Source: Tachypleus tridentatus (taxonomy: Eukaryota; Arthropoda; Merostomata; Xiphosura; Limulidae). From it: a stretch of DNA of 64,000 bases. Made by a program: the position numbers and the translations under genes. The stretch's first letter is position 1, and the number at the start of each line of letters is the position of its first letter. The notes under the pieces were generated by a model. The model was not told where the DNA came from, did not search any database, and saw only the letters and a list, made by a program, of their open reading frames with translations. The stretch covers positions 63,645,326-63,709,325 of the forward strand of contig NC_134830.1 in assembly GCF_004210375.1 (NCBI RefSeq), given 5' to 3'. Of the stretch, positions 37,601 to 52,600 are shown piece by piece.

Positions 37601-40600
37601 CAATATTATATTCTTTGTCCTTGCCAGATGTTTGGTGTTCATGCCAATAGGTTTGATAACTAATTATGTTCAGGGGCCAGTGTGCCTTGACATGGGACAA
37701 AATGAAAAAAGTGGTTGGAAAAACATTGCTGTAGCATTAGGATTAAAACCACAGAGAAGCACAACAGAATCTAACTATTGAGAATCCAAGAAATGAAACA
37801 AAAGGTCTATGGAAAGCCACAGCAATGTTTTTTCAACCACTTTTTTATCCTGTATCCATATGTTATCCTCCCTCCCCACTTTTTTGTTTTCCTGTATCCA
37901 TATCATGTTATTGTTCCTCCTCCTTTCCCTTTCTTCATTAACATTTTGTCTTAACCTCCTCCCAATCCTTTTCTTTTGTCCCATCCACTTTCATCCTCAT
38001 TTTTACCAGTACCTACTACACTGATCTTTGAGGTTAACGTCTGGTATGCTTGTCAAAGGATTTAGCACTCTGACTGTTCTGATGACTGTGTGGGGAACAT
38101 GTCTAATAGGGGCTGGGCTTTTGTGCTGTGCCATTGTTTGGTATTTTTTTTATCACAGACCTTTGAATTCTTACTGTAGGGTTCATTCTTTAAGTTCCTC
38201 TCCTCACTGTTCTTTCATCTCATATCCTTCTGTCCCTCCTTGGAATCCCCTTTCCATTCAGCTCTTTCTGAGACAGTGCTAGATCTTCTTCATTTGGGTG
38301 CTATCGAATAAATGGATCCTTTACAGTCTGGTTTCTATTCAAGTTTGTTTATAGCCCCCATAAATATCAGGGATTAGAACCCATTTTTTGATTCACCATG
38401 GATTCATACATATCTCTTTAATAGGCTCTCACTCCTGGTCTTTGTTAAACTTCGTTGGTTGTCTCTGATGTTTCCCACCTTTCTAGTATCCCTGGTATTT
38501 TATTAGTTTTGTATGTTATGGTCATGTTTTATTTCTGGTCTTTGTTAGACAAGTTGGTTGTCTTTAATGTTTATCACCACATTCCCACCTCCTTACCATC
38601 GTGGTATTTTCTTGGTTTTGTCCATTGGGGTTGTGTCTACCAATTCGGGGCTCTTCAGGCTGGCTTTGACTTCCTGTGTTTTTGTTGGGTGGTCAAGGCC
38701 TTTGCCCATCTTCTCCATTTTAGTTGCCTTTGTTTCTACCATTAAATGGATAACAGGCTTCTTTTAGCTTCTTCATATTCCATCTCTTTCGTTCACTCTC
38801 AGCTTCTTTGAGAGACTGAATGGGCTGGTTAGCTAGTCTAGGTGGAGAACTTCATCTTGTCCTCCCACTTTACACTTTATGCATTTCAGGGATTTTTCTA
38901 TTCCCGTTACAGCCTTCACTTGTAATCTGTGGAGATTCTGGTTTTGACCATTTTCTCCTCTCTTTCTGTAACTGCATGAGAGGTACACTTTCTTTAGGGA
39001 TGTGAGCTTCTTTGGAGGTCTTCAATCCTTTTTGTCAAGCTTACATGCAACCTATTCATTGGGCTTTATACGATTTCTCAGATGTTCATTTCCATCTCCT
39101 TCTTTCCTGTCATGTAAATTTTGTCTGCTAGTGGAATAGAGACAACACCAGTGGATTTTCCTTTTGTTCCTCCTCATCTGGAGGTACACCTCTTTACAGA
39201 TGCATCTCTTTCTAGGTTGGGTGCGTATCTGGACATACAGGAGATTTTGGGTTGGCAGTCAGTCACTGAGACATTTCTGCATATCAATCTCTTGGAAACT
39301 ATTTGCTGTCCATTGAGCTTTGGTTTACTTCCATTTTTCTGGAACCTGTTGGCTATGGTCCTTTCCAACTATTCAACTGTTGTCTATACATCACTCAGTA
39401 TTGAGGCACTCATGCAAGGTTTCTTTGTTCCACATGTTGAACCTTGTGCTTTGGGCCCATGTCCATTACAATAGAATGTTTGCATGTCATATATCAGGTG
39501 TTCTGAACCTTATTGTGGACTGTTTATCATACCTAGACAAGTTGCTCCCCATGGAGTGGTACCTCAACTCACAAGTGTTGAGCTGCCTGTGTTCCTGGTA
39601 GATTACCTCAGAAATGGGTACTTTTACCACACCCCTGAATTCTAAACATTTTCTCTTACCCTTACAGGTTGGATTCACCTGGCTTATTCTTCCCTGTTTC
39701 CTCTTCATGATGGTCATCTATTCCATGTTTTCTCCCCTCCAGTTCATCATTTTGCCATATTTCTGGCTGCCCAATTTTGTCATACAGTAAAGGATATATA
39801 CTGTATCAGTATGTTGGCCACCCCTCATACATTTCTTTCACATTTTCTTCATTGTATGGCTGTTTTCTGTTGCCTGATGAAGTATACTCTTTTCTTAAAC
39901 CTTCAATACAAACATTCAGGTCAATAATGCCCAATGTAAAAATGGAGTGTTCTCTAAGACTGCTTGTAGGTTTTTCATTGTGGTGTTTTGTACCATAAGT
40001 ATGTTCACCCCAAACTATAAACTGATAGAAGTTTCCTGCTGTTACAGCAGTAAGTCTATGAATTTACAATGCCAAAATCAGGGGTTCGATTCCTCTCGGT
40101 CAACTCAGTAGATAGCTCAATGTGACTTTGCTATACGAAAACACACACTTATAGAATAAAATGAGTTAAGCAGAAGGGAACTGCTGTATATCCCTGCTAC
40201 TCCTTCATTTGACTAAATCATGAAGGGTCTTTTCCAAAATAAGGTTTTATGGCCACCCATTGCACTGTTTCCAGTCGTGTGTTCCTCCAGACTCTCCAAT
40301 GCATTATTTCCCCTTCTTCCAGTGAAGTATAGGAGTTCCAATTATTACCAGCTCCTAGCCACTGGGATGGTGGACTGTGAAGGTTTCTTCTGAGTTTTCC
40401 ACTCTGTTGAGAATAGGGCAGTGGTTTTCTGCTGGTTTAGGTGTTGTATAGATACCAGACCTGATGTACTAAAGCAGATGCTACCTGGTTGTGAACTGGA
40501 TTATTTTGCCCAAATCTGTTTGTGTACACTTCTTCCTAATGTTGTCTGGATGTCAGTTCCTCGGTTCACTGATGTTGGTTGGAGCTGGACCAGCCACATA

Positions 40601-43600
40601 AGTCATCACACGTGAGTTTCCCAGGTATTTTGCTACCATATCCTAGACAATTCATTTCTAATGCTGCCTGGTCCTGGACTTGACTTGAACCACCACACTG
40701 TTGTTGGTTTTAAGGAGATGCTGGTATTGGTTGTGTTTAGTGGTGGTCTGGCACACATAAGAATGTGGGTCCTTGGAATGGAAGATCTTCTCTTTAAGTT
40801 CCCACATTTGAGATAAACAGTAAAGGAACCTTTTCCTACCATGCACTAGATTTTTTTTTTTTTTTATCTTGGGTCTTGGTATTGGTTGAGGTTTAACTCC
40901 CCCATGTGACATCCCCTAGCCACTCTACACTAAAGGTCCCTTCATTTAATTTTTGTGGTTCATCCTGTGTTTATGAATCATTTGCAAATGTAAAGACTTT
41001 ACCTGGCTTAGAAAAGAAATGGCGTAGTCCCTTATGGTTGCATCTTACATGCATGGACTTCCTTTGTGTTCTTTTAGAATGGGACTTATTTAGGTAATGT
41101 TACACCAGTTTCTCCACCTTCTTGAAACATACAGCATGCATACTTTAAGTTTACCAGGTTCAATATAGGTTCATGGTAAATGAAAGAAATATATGATCAC
41201 ATAATAAAATTTAAAAAGAAATAGTTTTAGGCTTATTGCCCATGACAAAAAATCCATCAAAGAATGAAAATTAATGAGCTACTAATTAATTAGTTTAAAT
41301 TCTATATTCAGACAGGTAAACTGCTTCCATATTCAGGGAAGTCCCAAGAAGCAGCCAGGATTAGTTCCTTGATCTTGATAGGGAGGTCGTGTTTTAAACT
41401 GTATGGGGTGTGATTATATCCAGTTATTCAAAGGATTTCCTTGAATATGGCAGCAGATTAGTAGTTAAAGTGTAGAATCTAAAGAAATGGTAGCTTATTC
41501 ATAATTAGACATGGATCATCAAACATCAGAGTGGCTGTAAGTATGAAAATTATTGAATGTCCAATAGATACATCATTTAAAATACGTAGTTACAGATACT
41601 GTGTTCAGTACAGAATACAAAAGTATTATATGAATACTTTGTTACTTTGTTTTTATATATTGACCAACCATAACTGATTAAATAATATAAACTGATAGAA
41701 AATGTATATGCAGGTGTAGTCGTATCAGCTGATTTTATATATATATTTTTTAAAGTTACATTAGCCCCTAAGAAGTTAAAATAGTGAAAAAGTATTGTAT
41801 GAAACTTTATTAAAAGTATACCATTATAGGGAACAATTATTTAAAATATCAGTAAAGAATTTTGATAAATATTTATGATAAAGTAAAATCACTGATTGGT
41901 GTGTTTTGTGAAATAGTGTATTCTAAAATGGAATAAACGATTGTTTTTCACTTAAGTTGTCAGTTTAATTCATCGGTTTTCACTCAAGTTATTAGGTTAA
42001 TTCATTGTTTTTCACTCAGGTTATTAGGTTATTTCCTTCTTTTTTTTAGTTTTTCAAAATGTTATTTCTCTGTGTTGTGAAACTTGTATAGAGTTTTGAT
42101 CTGTTTTAAATCGAGTTTTAAATCTGTCTAGATTTTACATCAGATGTTTTTTCTTCTTTAAGGCTAGAAGGTATTTTTTACAAGGGATTAATTCTGAGCA
42201 GTCAGGAAGACTTTACGAAGGTATGTTATGTTATTGCAGCAACTTGATCTATTAATAAACATTTATAGCACAGATAAGTCATTAGTTAATTACCAACAAG
42301 GCTTAATGGTTAGGGTACTCAACTTGCAAGCTGTGGAATCAAACATGCTCTCTCTTGTAATATTAGAATCTTTGTAACATTCAATCTCATTGTTCATTAA
42401 CAAAGAACTGATGGTGGACATTGTTGAATAGCTGCTTTCCCTCTTGTATATCACTCTAAAATTAGAGAGGGCTAAGTAGCTTGTTGCACAATTTGACACA
42501 CAATTTCATATAGGTATTGAGACCTCATTGTGCATGAATAGCTCAGTGATAATGCAAAAAATAAGATGGTTAAATAATTTTTTTTTCGTAATTATTATAA
42601 TACAAACATGCAGTGTTTCCCTCACAATGATCATTAGTTGTCTTTGGTATAAGAGCTAGTAAGATGAAAAACTTAGGGTGCAGTGTGAATAAATTTTTGT
42701 TAGACTCTCAAACCAATGAAACTTTCATTGACAAAATGTACTTATTTTTGTTTCACAAAATACCTACTACTTATTTTGGTATTTAACACTACTGTTTGTT
42801 GGTTTTTTTTTCGTCTTTTATTATTGGTTCAGTTTAATTTTTCAAAATCAGCCATTATAGTGGACTCATATTTTTTATTTCTTTATTAATAATTCTGCAC
42901 CTCATTTTGATTCCATAAAATTAAGTATTTTCTGAAATATTTTTTGTTATGGAACATCATCAGAATTTGGAATAAATACATAGAACACTGATGTGATTTA
43001 AAACTTACAATTGCATTGCATTAAAGTAACAAAAGTTTGAATTGTTATGCTAAAGTAAAAACAAAAAAATGCAGGTGTAATGTTAATATTGCATAAAATT
43101 AGTGAAGTATTTCAGATTTTATTACTAGATGTAGTGGAAAACATGAAACATTTGTTTAAGTGATGACATTAGAATTTTTTTTTTTTTAAAGCCACCATGA
43201 TGTTAATCATTGGGTTGAAGACTTGTTTTCTTGATGATAAATGAAAAATATTTAATATTTTCTTACCCTGTAATTGTAGTGGATTTTTACTATAATTTTA
43301 CAAGTCATATTTTTCAATAAGTATGATTATTTTAAAAATGGGTTTCTATTTTTGACATGATAAAATATTATTCAAAGTAAAAAAATTAAAAGGCACCTAA
43401 TAAGTTTTTGCCAAGTGTTATAATATTTGCAAGAAAAGATAAGTACATGAGGAAGACCAATTTCAGGACAGTGTGGATAGGTGGACTTTCCATTGCATGA
43501 TCTAAGTAGACAGTTATTATAAAGTCAAAGTATCAGGAACAGCATGCAGGACTAACTTTATGACATATGAATTATGGAATTTATACAAAATTAAAGGCAC

Positions 43601-46600
43601 TATATCAATTGTTAAATATTGCCACCATTATTTAAATTATTCCAAGCAGCCAGACAAAGTTGTAGTTACTGACACACATGGTGTTTCATTTTAAATTGCT
43701 TGAGCCTCTGTTAGTTGAATAATGTTTGTCAGGTTATAGTGAAAGACTCGTGTTTTTTAGTAGTTAACAGGAACAAGTGTGTAAACTGTCTCTTGAGGAC
43801 TTGACCAGTCTGCTTACAGTAACAATTGAGAATTGCTCAGATGTTGTGGGATGCATATTGCATCCAGAGAGTTGGCTCAGTACTGCACCAGATTTAGTGG
43901 TAAAATTTTACCATTATTTATTGTTTCAAACTTAATGTCTTCTCATGCTTTTCTCTATGATTGACAGAATAACACTCACGTGTTCCATAATATGCTAATT
44001 TTTCATGCTACAGAGTATGATTCATTATTACAATAATATAAATGAGATTATTAAAAGAATTAGTAAATAAATTTGTGTTTAAATTAACTATAAACTAACA
44101 CAGTCCTATTCTGTTGTTTAGTCTACCTGTTTGTGAACTTGTATTTATACAAGATCAGTATTAATAATGTTTTAAAAAGGTTATTGATATATGTATACGT
44201 GAACACACAAGTTATTTAAAAATAAATTACTTTCTAGTTAGCTATGTTTGAAATTCTATCTTATCTCCAATGCAGCTTTTAAAACAATTTTCCTTTACTC
44301 CCATATTCTGTGTTTTAGCAGCACTTCCAATATAATTCTGAATACATGCATTGTACATTTAGATCTTTATTTCATTTTTAATTAAAAAAAATATTTATGT
44401 AACTTTTCTCTAATTTCAAAAAAATTAGAGATTTGGCACCTTTGACTTTCTAAAGTGACTTTTATTATCTCTTTCAGTTTCATAATGTTGAAAAGGAAGG
44501 TGTAATAGTATCATTAAGCCTGAATACTTTAAAGCATTCTCATTCTTTTCACAGAATGCATACAAGTTTTTGGAATGTATTTAGAATTATGCTTCCTTGT
44601 TTATGCTTTACAGGATCTTTACTAGTTTTGTTACAATTGGAATAAACTTCCATGAGTATAAACTTCTCACAATTTTTCAGCTATATCATTCTACAGACGA
44701 GCTGTTCAGCTTGTTCCAGACATTGAATTTAAGATGTTTGATAATTCTGGAAAGATGCAAACTGGTGAGATTTTTGTGTTTTGAAAGTGCTCTGACTATT
44801 CTTTTGCTTAATTAATTGAATGTGTATGAGATTAGTCTGTTACTGTATAAGTAATGCTGATCATAATTCCATATTTTATTGTGTATTTTCACAAAATGTG
44901 GTAAGTTTTTAGTCAACCCTAAAGTCTGTGTTGCTATTATATGTTTGTACTGAAGATATGCCCATGAAATGCTGAAGTCTGTTTGACAAGTCAGTGATGT
45001 TCATGGGAAGAATAAAAATATGTTTGTTCATTGTACGATTTAGAAGTTGCATTTGCATAACCTCTGCAACCTTCCGAATATATATTTTATTTTTTTCAGT
45101 AATCATTTATTTTATATCTGGTATTTTCTTTATAACACATACTCTTACAAAAGTAGCAGTGTAGGGCAAGATTATAAGATTAATGTTGATAACTCTGCCA
45201 TTAAATGCACAATACCACATTGAATGGCACTCTGTACAAGGTTGAGGCATGGACACTTTGATGCCTACTCTTGCACCATGCACTAGTGTTCTGTATTGAC
45301 TAGTTTTCAGTTTTAAAACCATATCATACTCCTTAAAAGATCTGTAAATTTGTGAAATCTATAACAATCACTAAGATTTTTGCTGTATCTGATGATTTAT
45401 ATCAATTGGAAGAGGTTTATTACTATTACTCAATACAGATTTTAAAATAATTTTAATATTTCAGTTATGTTTATTGTTATTTTATGCATGTAAGAGGTTT
45501 GTTTCCAAAACTTATATCCCCTCACACTACAGCTATTACTTAACTGCTAGGATTTCCTTCCTTTGCCCATCTAAACATCTGTCTGAATGTTTTACTCTTG
45601 TTCCACTCTTTTATTCCCCACTTAATTTCCCATGACTAAATTCCAAGTAGAGTTTCTCTAGGGCCTCTGAGGCTGCATTTGAGGGTGATCATGGACATTA
45701 TGTAGAGAATTTATATTCACTTTTTTCCAGCACCTTCCTTTATTCTATTGACTACTCAGGAAATCACTTTGGAATCACCCACTTCAGGTTCCTTTTCTTT
45801 ATTTGGCCAATTGATTGTGTAATATTTTGGGTACTTTCTCCAGTTGTTTTTTGAGTCTTCACTTTTCTTGATGGCTGAAAGGTCTGGGAGTGAACACTCA
45901 GTTTTCTCTCCATTCACTAATATTGCAGTTAATGTGGCGAGGTTTACTGCTCAATTACATGAAAGGACAGCAATGCTTTATCTTTCACAAGTGTTAGAAC
46001 TATGTGATTTAACATACTACCACCAAGTGGATGCATATTCAGACTGTCAGAGAATATACCTGCTTCTGGAATTTTGAGGCCTAAGAACAGGATCTGTAGT
46101 GAACCTGAATAAATCACAATTTTCTAGGATTTATCCCACTTTGTGTACAGTGTTAATTTGTCTGTTATCCCTCCAACCTTTGTGGTTCCTCCACTAGGGT
46201 GCTAAGCTTCTATTGGTACACCCACAATGTATGAAGATGCATTTTGTATGGATAATACCCTCACTGGCCCCTCCTCTTTATCAATGTGAGATTCTAGCTG
46301 TAGTGTGAAAAGAGGTAAGTATGTTTTGAAAGTTAACATTTTCTTAAATTGAAAATGTATTTCCAATAATACTTACTAACTACCAAAATTTGTTTCTTTT
46401 CTCAAAGGCATAGCAGTGTTTACATAGTATGAGGGATATACCTAAGTTTTGACAGAAGAGGCTTAAGTGAATGTTGAGGAGCTCTTATTTTGCACCTCAA
46501 AATATTCATCAATATTGAAAGTTTAAGAAAGCCTTTCTTGGCATATTTTAACATTCAGCATTTGCTATGTTTCACTTGATTAATTAATTGGGAATTCATT

Positions 46601-49600
46601 GGCTATAGAAGTGTTTTATAGGCTGAAGTTAGAAGGTCGTGGGCTAAAGTAGAAAGTTAGTATAATTCAAGAAATGGCTCTTCACATCAACCTTGTGGTG
46701 GCTATTAAATTAGAAAGTTCAACTGTGTTTATATATTTATTGCTGTAGTGGTGGTCATTTTTTTCATAGCTAGTGCACTCTCTTGAGATGTATAAGATGT
46801 TTATGTGCCCTCCCACTACACTGTATGTATTGTTCTGTGTAAAGCTGTGACACCATTTATGAATGTGATTAATGTTAACTTATGCAGAATAACTGCAGTA
46901 ATTTGAGATCCACTCAAAAAATATATGTATATTAATGCAGTCCAAATATCCTTTTAACCAGTGTGGGACTTTGGAACCATGACCCTGTAATTCCAACCCT
47001 GAGCAGTGGGACCTTTTCTTACCTGATTGGGAGCCTGGCTTATAATGATGACAGATCATGTCAAATAACACCTGAATGACATAATTTAGATTCTAGCTGA
47101 AGAGATAAAAGTGTGGCTGAGATTGGTTCAGTGATGTAGAACTAATTAGATAGTGGACAGACAAACACAGATTATTGTTCTTTATATAAATATATGAGAC
47201 AGATTGCAAAGTTAGTGAGAGATTTCATAAACACAGAAGACATTATTAACAGTAATATTGATGAGCCAACTTTTCTGATATTTTTGCAGTGACAGATGTT
47301 TTTAATATCTTAAACTAGTTGTCTTAATGTCTGCTGCAGTTGAACATTCTCCATTTAAACATAAAGAACAGTATCTTATTTATTTCCTAGGAACCTTTTA
47401 CCAATCATAGTTAAAAAAAAGAATTTCAGCTAATGTTTTCTTCCAACCTTTTTTCATGGTAATTTACTGTTTCTTAAGTTTTTATACCCAAGTACTTTGT
47501 TCTCACTTCTTTAAGCCAATAATTTGGTACCTGTAAAAAGTAGTTTTATTTATTTTCTTTTCTCAGTTTATATGATCTTTTACTTTCTTATTCTATGGTG
47601 TTTTCTTAATTTTCTTCATTAATTGTGTTTTGCTGAATTCGACAGTTTAACCAGTTATCTTTGAGTAGCAATTACATTGATTAGTGTGACATAAACTAAT
47701 TAATTAATTGAAATTATGATTAAATCGATTGTCTTAAAATTGATCATTTAATCAAAGTTAAGGTTTTAGATTACTTCAATTATCCAAGTAATTAAAATGT
47801 TGTTGCCAAACTTATTCACCCTGTCTTTTTATTTTATGACAAAGCTACCTGTTACTGACAATAATTTTGAACTGCTTGAAATTGATCAGTTAATCTATTA
47901 TGGCTTTTCCATTGGCTTAAAAAGCAAAATTAAGAAAATATGATTTTCAACAAGCCTTTACAAAAATAAAATAAGCAAATGCAACTATACAGGCCTAATC
48001 ACAAATATTCATTTAAAAGCTCAAGATGTTAATTTTATTATCCAAAAATTTTATATCATCTGTGGTATCTAAATATGTTGGATTACTATACATGCAATTG
48101 CTTATATCTGTGAAAATTTTAAATGTAAAATTACAGTACTGGTTTAGAAATGGTGAACACAGATGGGTACTGTAGCTTACAATCAAAATTTAAACCACTG
48201 ATCATTTGAAACTCATCAAATCCTCTCCCCTAGGATATGATGCTGAATTTCACTTAAACTGACAGATGGAAAACTGTCAAAATAATCCACTACTGAAGCA
48301 GAAGTTTTTGATTTTAATATTTTTAAAGAAATGTATCAATCATAAATCTGTTCTTGGATAAATACTGCAGGATTGAAATTTTTGGCCAGTATAGAAAGTA
48401 TTGATACAAAATACACAATGGCATGCACAACAAAAAGCTGCATTGATTTCTGTGACAAGAACAATGAATTTTCTGACCAAAATAAATATGATTTTGCCAA
48501 TAATCTTGTACTTAAAAATGCACAATTATAAGTTCACAAAAGAAATCTAAATGGTTGAGGCATTCATTTGTGTCAGCAGGCAGTTTTTAAGCGAACCAGT
48601 ACAAAATGTAATAAAGTAATTAAATGAATAGAGTTGTAGTTTTTATTCAGCCTTTGAAAATAATACTAACTTCCAGTCTGTTAGTTCAGACTTCCTGTGT
48701 TTTTTCTCTATAAAAAATTCTCTGGTTTATTTTTGAAAGTAACAAGTGTTTGATTTAAAAACTCCATTAATAATAAAATAAATAAACTATTGTTCTGCTA
48801 ATTGTATTAATATTTTTGGGAAATAAGTTGGTTTCCTTGGATTTTATTTAAAAAATCATTAGTTTATGTAAGTATGTTTATAGTAATGTTATTCTGGGTA
48901 AGTTTAGACTGCTGTGTGTAATTTTAGTTTAAATCTTTGTCAATATGTTATTTTTGACTAATTTAAAACTGTTTCTTTTACTCTCCTTCCAGGTAATGGA
49001 AGTGATTCATCTGATGACAGGTAAAGGGTAAACTTTTTAATGGTCACAACTCTGTGAAGTTACATTGCATTGTAGTAATTCTGAAATATTATGTTTAACT
49101 GAAACTAAACCAGTATTTGTACACTGTGCAATAAAATGCCTGGCTTATTTGTAGCATAAGAGAAATGTTGTTTTCATGAAAATAAGTATTCATTTCTCCA
49201 ATAGCTCTAAGGTTCTTAATTTGTTAAATAATTCCTTAAAATTTTCAATAATAGCTTTAAAAAACACTGAGGTTTGAAAACATATTGTGTTTCTGGTCTT
49301 CTTTTAATGTTAGTTTCTGAATATGCTGTCCATCTTAGTCATGAAGTGATCTGATATTGTAATGTGAGAGTAGGTTAAGTTATTAAAAAATACATCATTA
49401 AACTAAATGTAGAAAAACTTTCTCTGATGTTATCCCAGTTTTCTTTTCAATTTGTGTTAAATTAGTATCAGGTTGACTACAATAATACACTAGTTACAAC
49501 TCTTTTTTTTTTTTAACCCCTACCACCCCATCATCAGTAATTATGTATATGGATAGATCACACAAAACTTGACTCTCGTTTATATTAAACTGGATGTAAG

Positions 49601-52600
49601 GTATATTTACACGTTTTTACTGAAACTAAATTTCAGTTTGTTTTTTTGCCAGTGCTGTAGAAGAAGAAGTTTTGAATGCGGATGATGTTTCTGATTTGGT
49701 GACAAAATTTAATAATCTGTCAGCTCATTCTGGTTGTACCTTGATTTGTCAACCTGATATAGATCAAAAGGTAGATTAACTTCTCTCTTGATGAAATTTT
49801 TAAGAAACTTAACATGTACTTTTCAGTTTTTTTGGAGTTATTGTGTGATTGATTCCCAGTTTTTTTTTTTAATGTTTTTCTGCGTCTTACTTTATTGTAT
49901 TAAATACAGTTAGCAGATAAATTTCTGTGGTTCTTAATAAATTGAAAGCATTTGTACACTTTTTATATATACATGATATTCCATGTAAATGGTTATGCTG
50001 TTCTATAACTGGTAATAAAGGTGATCATCAACTTTGATGTTAGTTAGCATTTATTCAGGGTCCCCAACATATTCCCCTAGGTGTGGATTTCTGTATGTGG
50101 TAAGGGGATCTCTCAGAGAAAGTTCTGTTAGTTCACTTTACCTCCTCTTGGATCTAAACATTTACTCACGTGTTTGCCGTGTATAGCAACTTGTGAAGGG
50201 GAGGGGAGGATCTTGGTGGTTGAGGGATCCAAACCTAACACACCACTTTGGCCTTGAATTCTTGTAGATGGGTAACCTTGAGGTGACCCCCCAGAGTCAG
50301 TCAACTTGAGAGATCTGCCCACTCAACCCAGGGCAGGGTTCATGGAGGTTGATAGATCTCCTTCAATTAAAAAAAAGATGTGGTCAAAAGCAGAAGGGCT
50401 TTCCACCCAATTTGCCTATAAATAAGTAAAAAAATACCACTTTGACACAGTGACACTGTGTCAAGATCATATCAAGCAATGATTGATTCTTACCATCCTA
50501 TGTGCCTTTCCTTACAAGACACATTTCTGAAACCTGCTGATACAGTTACCTTTCAGCAATTTACTTTGTACAGAAATGACAGGTTGTGTGATGGAGGAGT
50601 GGCACTGCTGGTCGATTAGCATATGACCACCCTGTCTTTGCCACTTAACACATTCTTGGAGGCAGTAGCCATCCATGTCTCCTTTGGTCATACCATCACT
50701 GTTTTTCTCTCTACCTGTCTCCTGAAAAAAACCTGTGATGAATCAGACCTTGATGCTCTCATTGAACATTTACTATTTCCATTTTTAATCCTGGGGGACT
50801 TTAATGGGCATAATCCCATCTGGGAAGGTGCTAATATTGATGGGAGTGGTGCTCCATAGAACGTATGCTCTTAGATCACAACCTTTTACTTTTCCATACT
50901 GTTCTTATGCTTATTTTCATGCACCTGGTCAGTTTTTACTGTTGTTGATCTCTCACTCTGCTCCCCTTCACTATTCTCCCATTTTTCATGGAGGGTTGAT
51001 AGTAACCCACGGGGCAGTGATAATTTTCCTATCATTTTGAGAAAAAATGGCTGTGGTTGGTGCCACTTGATTTGCATGCCCAGGAAGAAGTGGGACCAAG
51101 CCAACTGGCCCTTTTTCACTACTTTCATGGAACTTCATCCTGCTGTCATCTTTAAGCCATTGATAGATGACTGCATGGCAGCAGTGACTGACTGTATTAT
51201 TCAGGCAGTTGCTCAGTGTATTCTTAAAACATTGACACATTTTTTACGGTAGCCATTTCTGTGGTGGAATCCTGCCTGCCACATGGCATGGAAGGCTCAA
51301 ATAGGTATCTTCTGGATACCACTCCACATTTGTATTCACAGGAATGAGTTCACTGATACCATAACTAAATCTGTCTCCTGGTGCTATCACTACTGTGCCT
51401 GTTCTGTATATGGACTATGGTCCTATATTCAAGGTTTGGCTCCACGCCAGTTTGCAGTCGACTTGGAGTGAGCAACATGACAACAAGCTTTTCCATATAA
51501 AACCTTCTATTGGACTTTGGCCATCTTGTTTTCATAAGGATTGGAAAGAAGAATTCATAACTAGACTATACATTGGTCATAGTTTTTTAACTCATTGTTT
51601 TCTTTTATGTAGGACTGATACACCAATGTGTGGTTGTGTGACAACACTCAGGTCACTCTGATCTACATTTTACTATTGAGCTGTTATTACTACTCTGAAT
51701 TATGGCACCATTTTAGATGTGTTTTGTCCATATGTTTATCACTGATGCTGGACAGTATCATTGGCAGTGGTGACACTGTCCACCTTACAAAGGCTTTTAG
51801 TTTTTTAAGGGCCATTGGCCTTTTTAACACTATTTAAGTTTTTAATTGAAAAATTGAACTTTGTTTTGTTTTAACATTATTCCTTTTTATGAATTTTAAT
51901 AATTTTACTTTGATTTTTTTACTGGTTGCATTGCACCATAAAATGCCAACCAACCCCAATACATTCTAACTCGGGCTTTGACAAATATTTTCAGATCTGA
52001 AAGCCAGATGCTTTTAACCTAACTTCATTACTGTGTGAACTCTGGGAAGTAGGGTCTATGTTAGTATTTCGATTATTGGGTGCCTCCATTATCCACATTC
52101 CTCAATTATCTGTTGTTGTTGTTGTTTTTTTTCCTCACATTTTTTCCAAAAAGTTGTGCCATCACCATTCTAAACAGTAATTTACATGTTTTGGAAAAAT
52201 TTTCACTTAGAGGTTAATTTGGGTTGCAAAAGTTCAGCTGTTGCATGGTATCTGGTGTCCTCATGTGCAGGATCTAACATGTTCAATTCATAAATCGGCC
52301 AATTCAAGCCTACCCTTGCTTTTTTAAGTTTCATTTTTTAGTTAAAGGCATAAATATAAAGTATTTGTAGCTTGTTTAACTTTATTTGATTTGTGATTAA
52401 AATTATACTGTACAAAAAATACATAAAACACACATTAGGATTTTTTAAAGATTTTACTCAACTTTAGTTGTTGTCTTTTATTCAGTGCTGTGAGATAGGT
52501 ATCCTGTGACCACAGATGCATATTCAGTGCTGTGAGATAGGTGTCCTGTGACCAAAAATGCATATTCAGTGCTGTGAGATAGGTGTCTTATAGCCACAGA

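Noticed and set aside
37311..37700. 129-codon minus-strand frame
   Set aside because: Antisense to the DIRS-like fragment; the plus strand carries the recognisable RT motifs.
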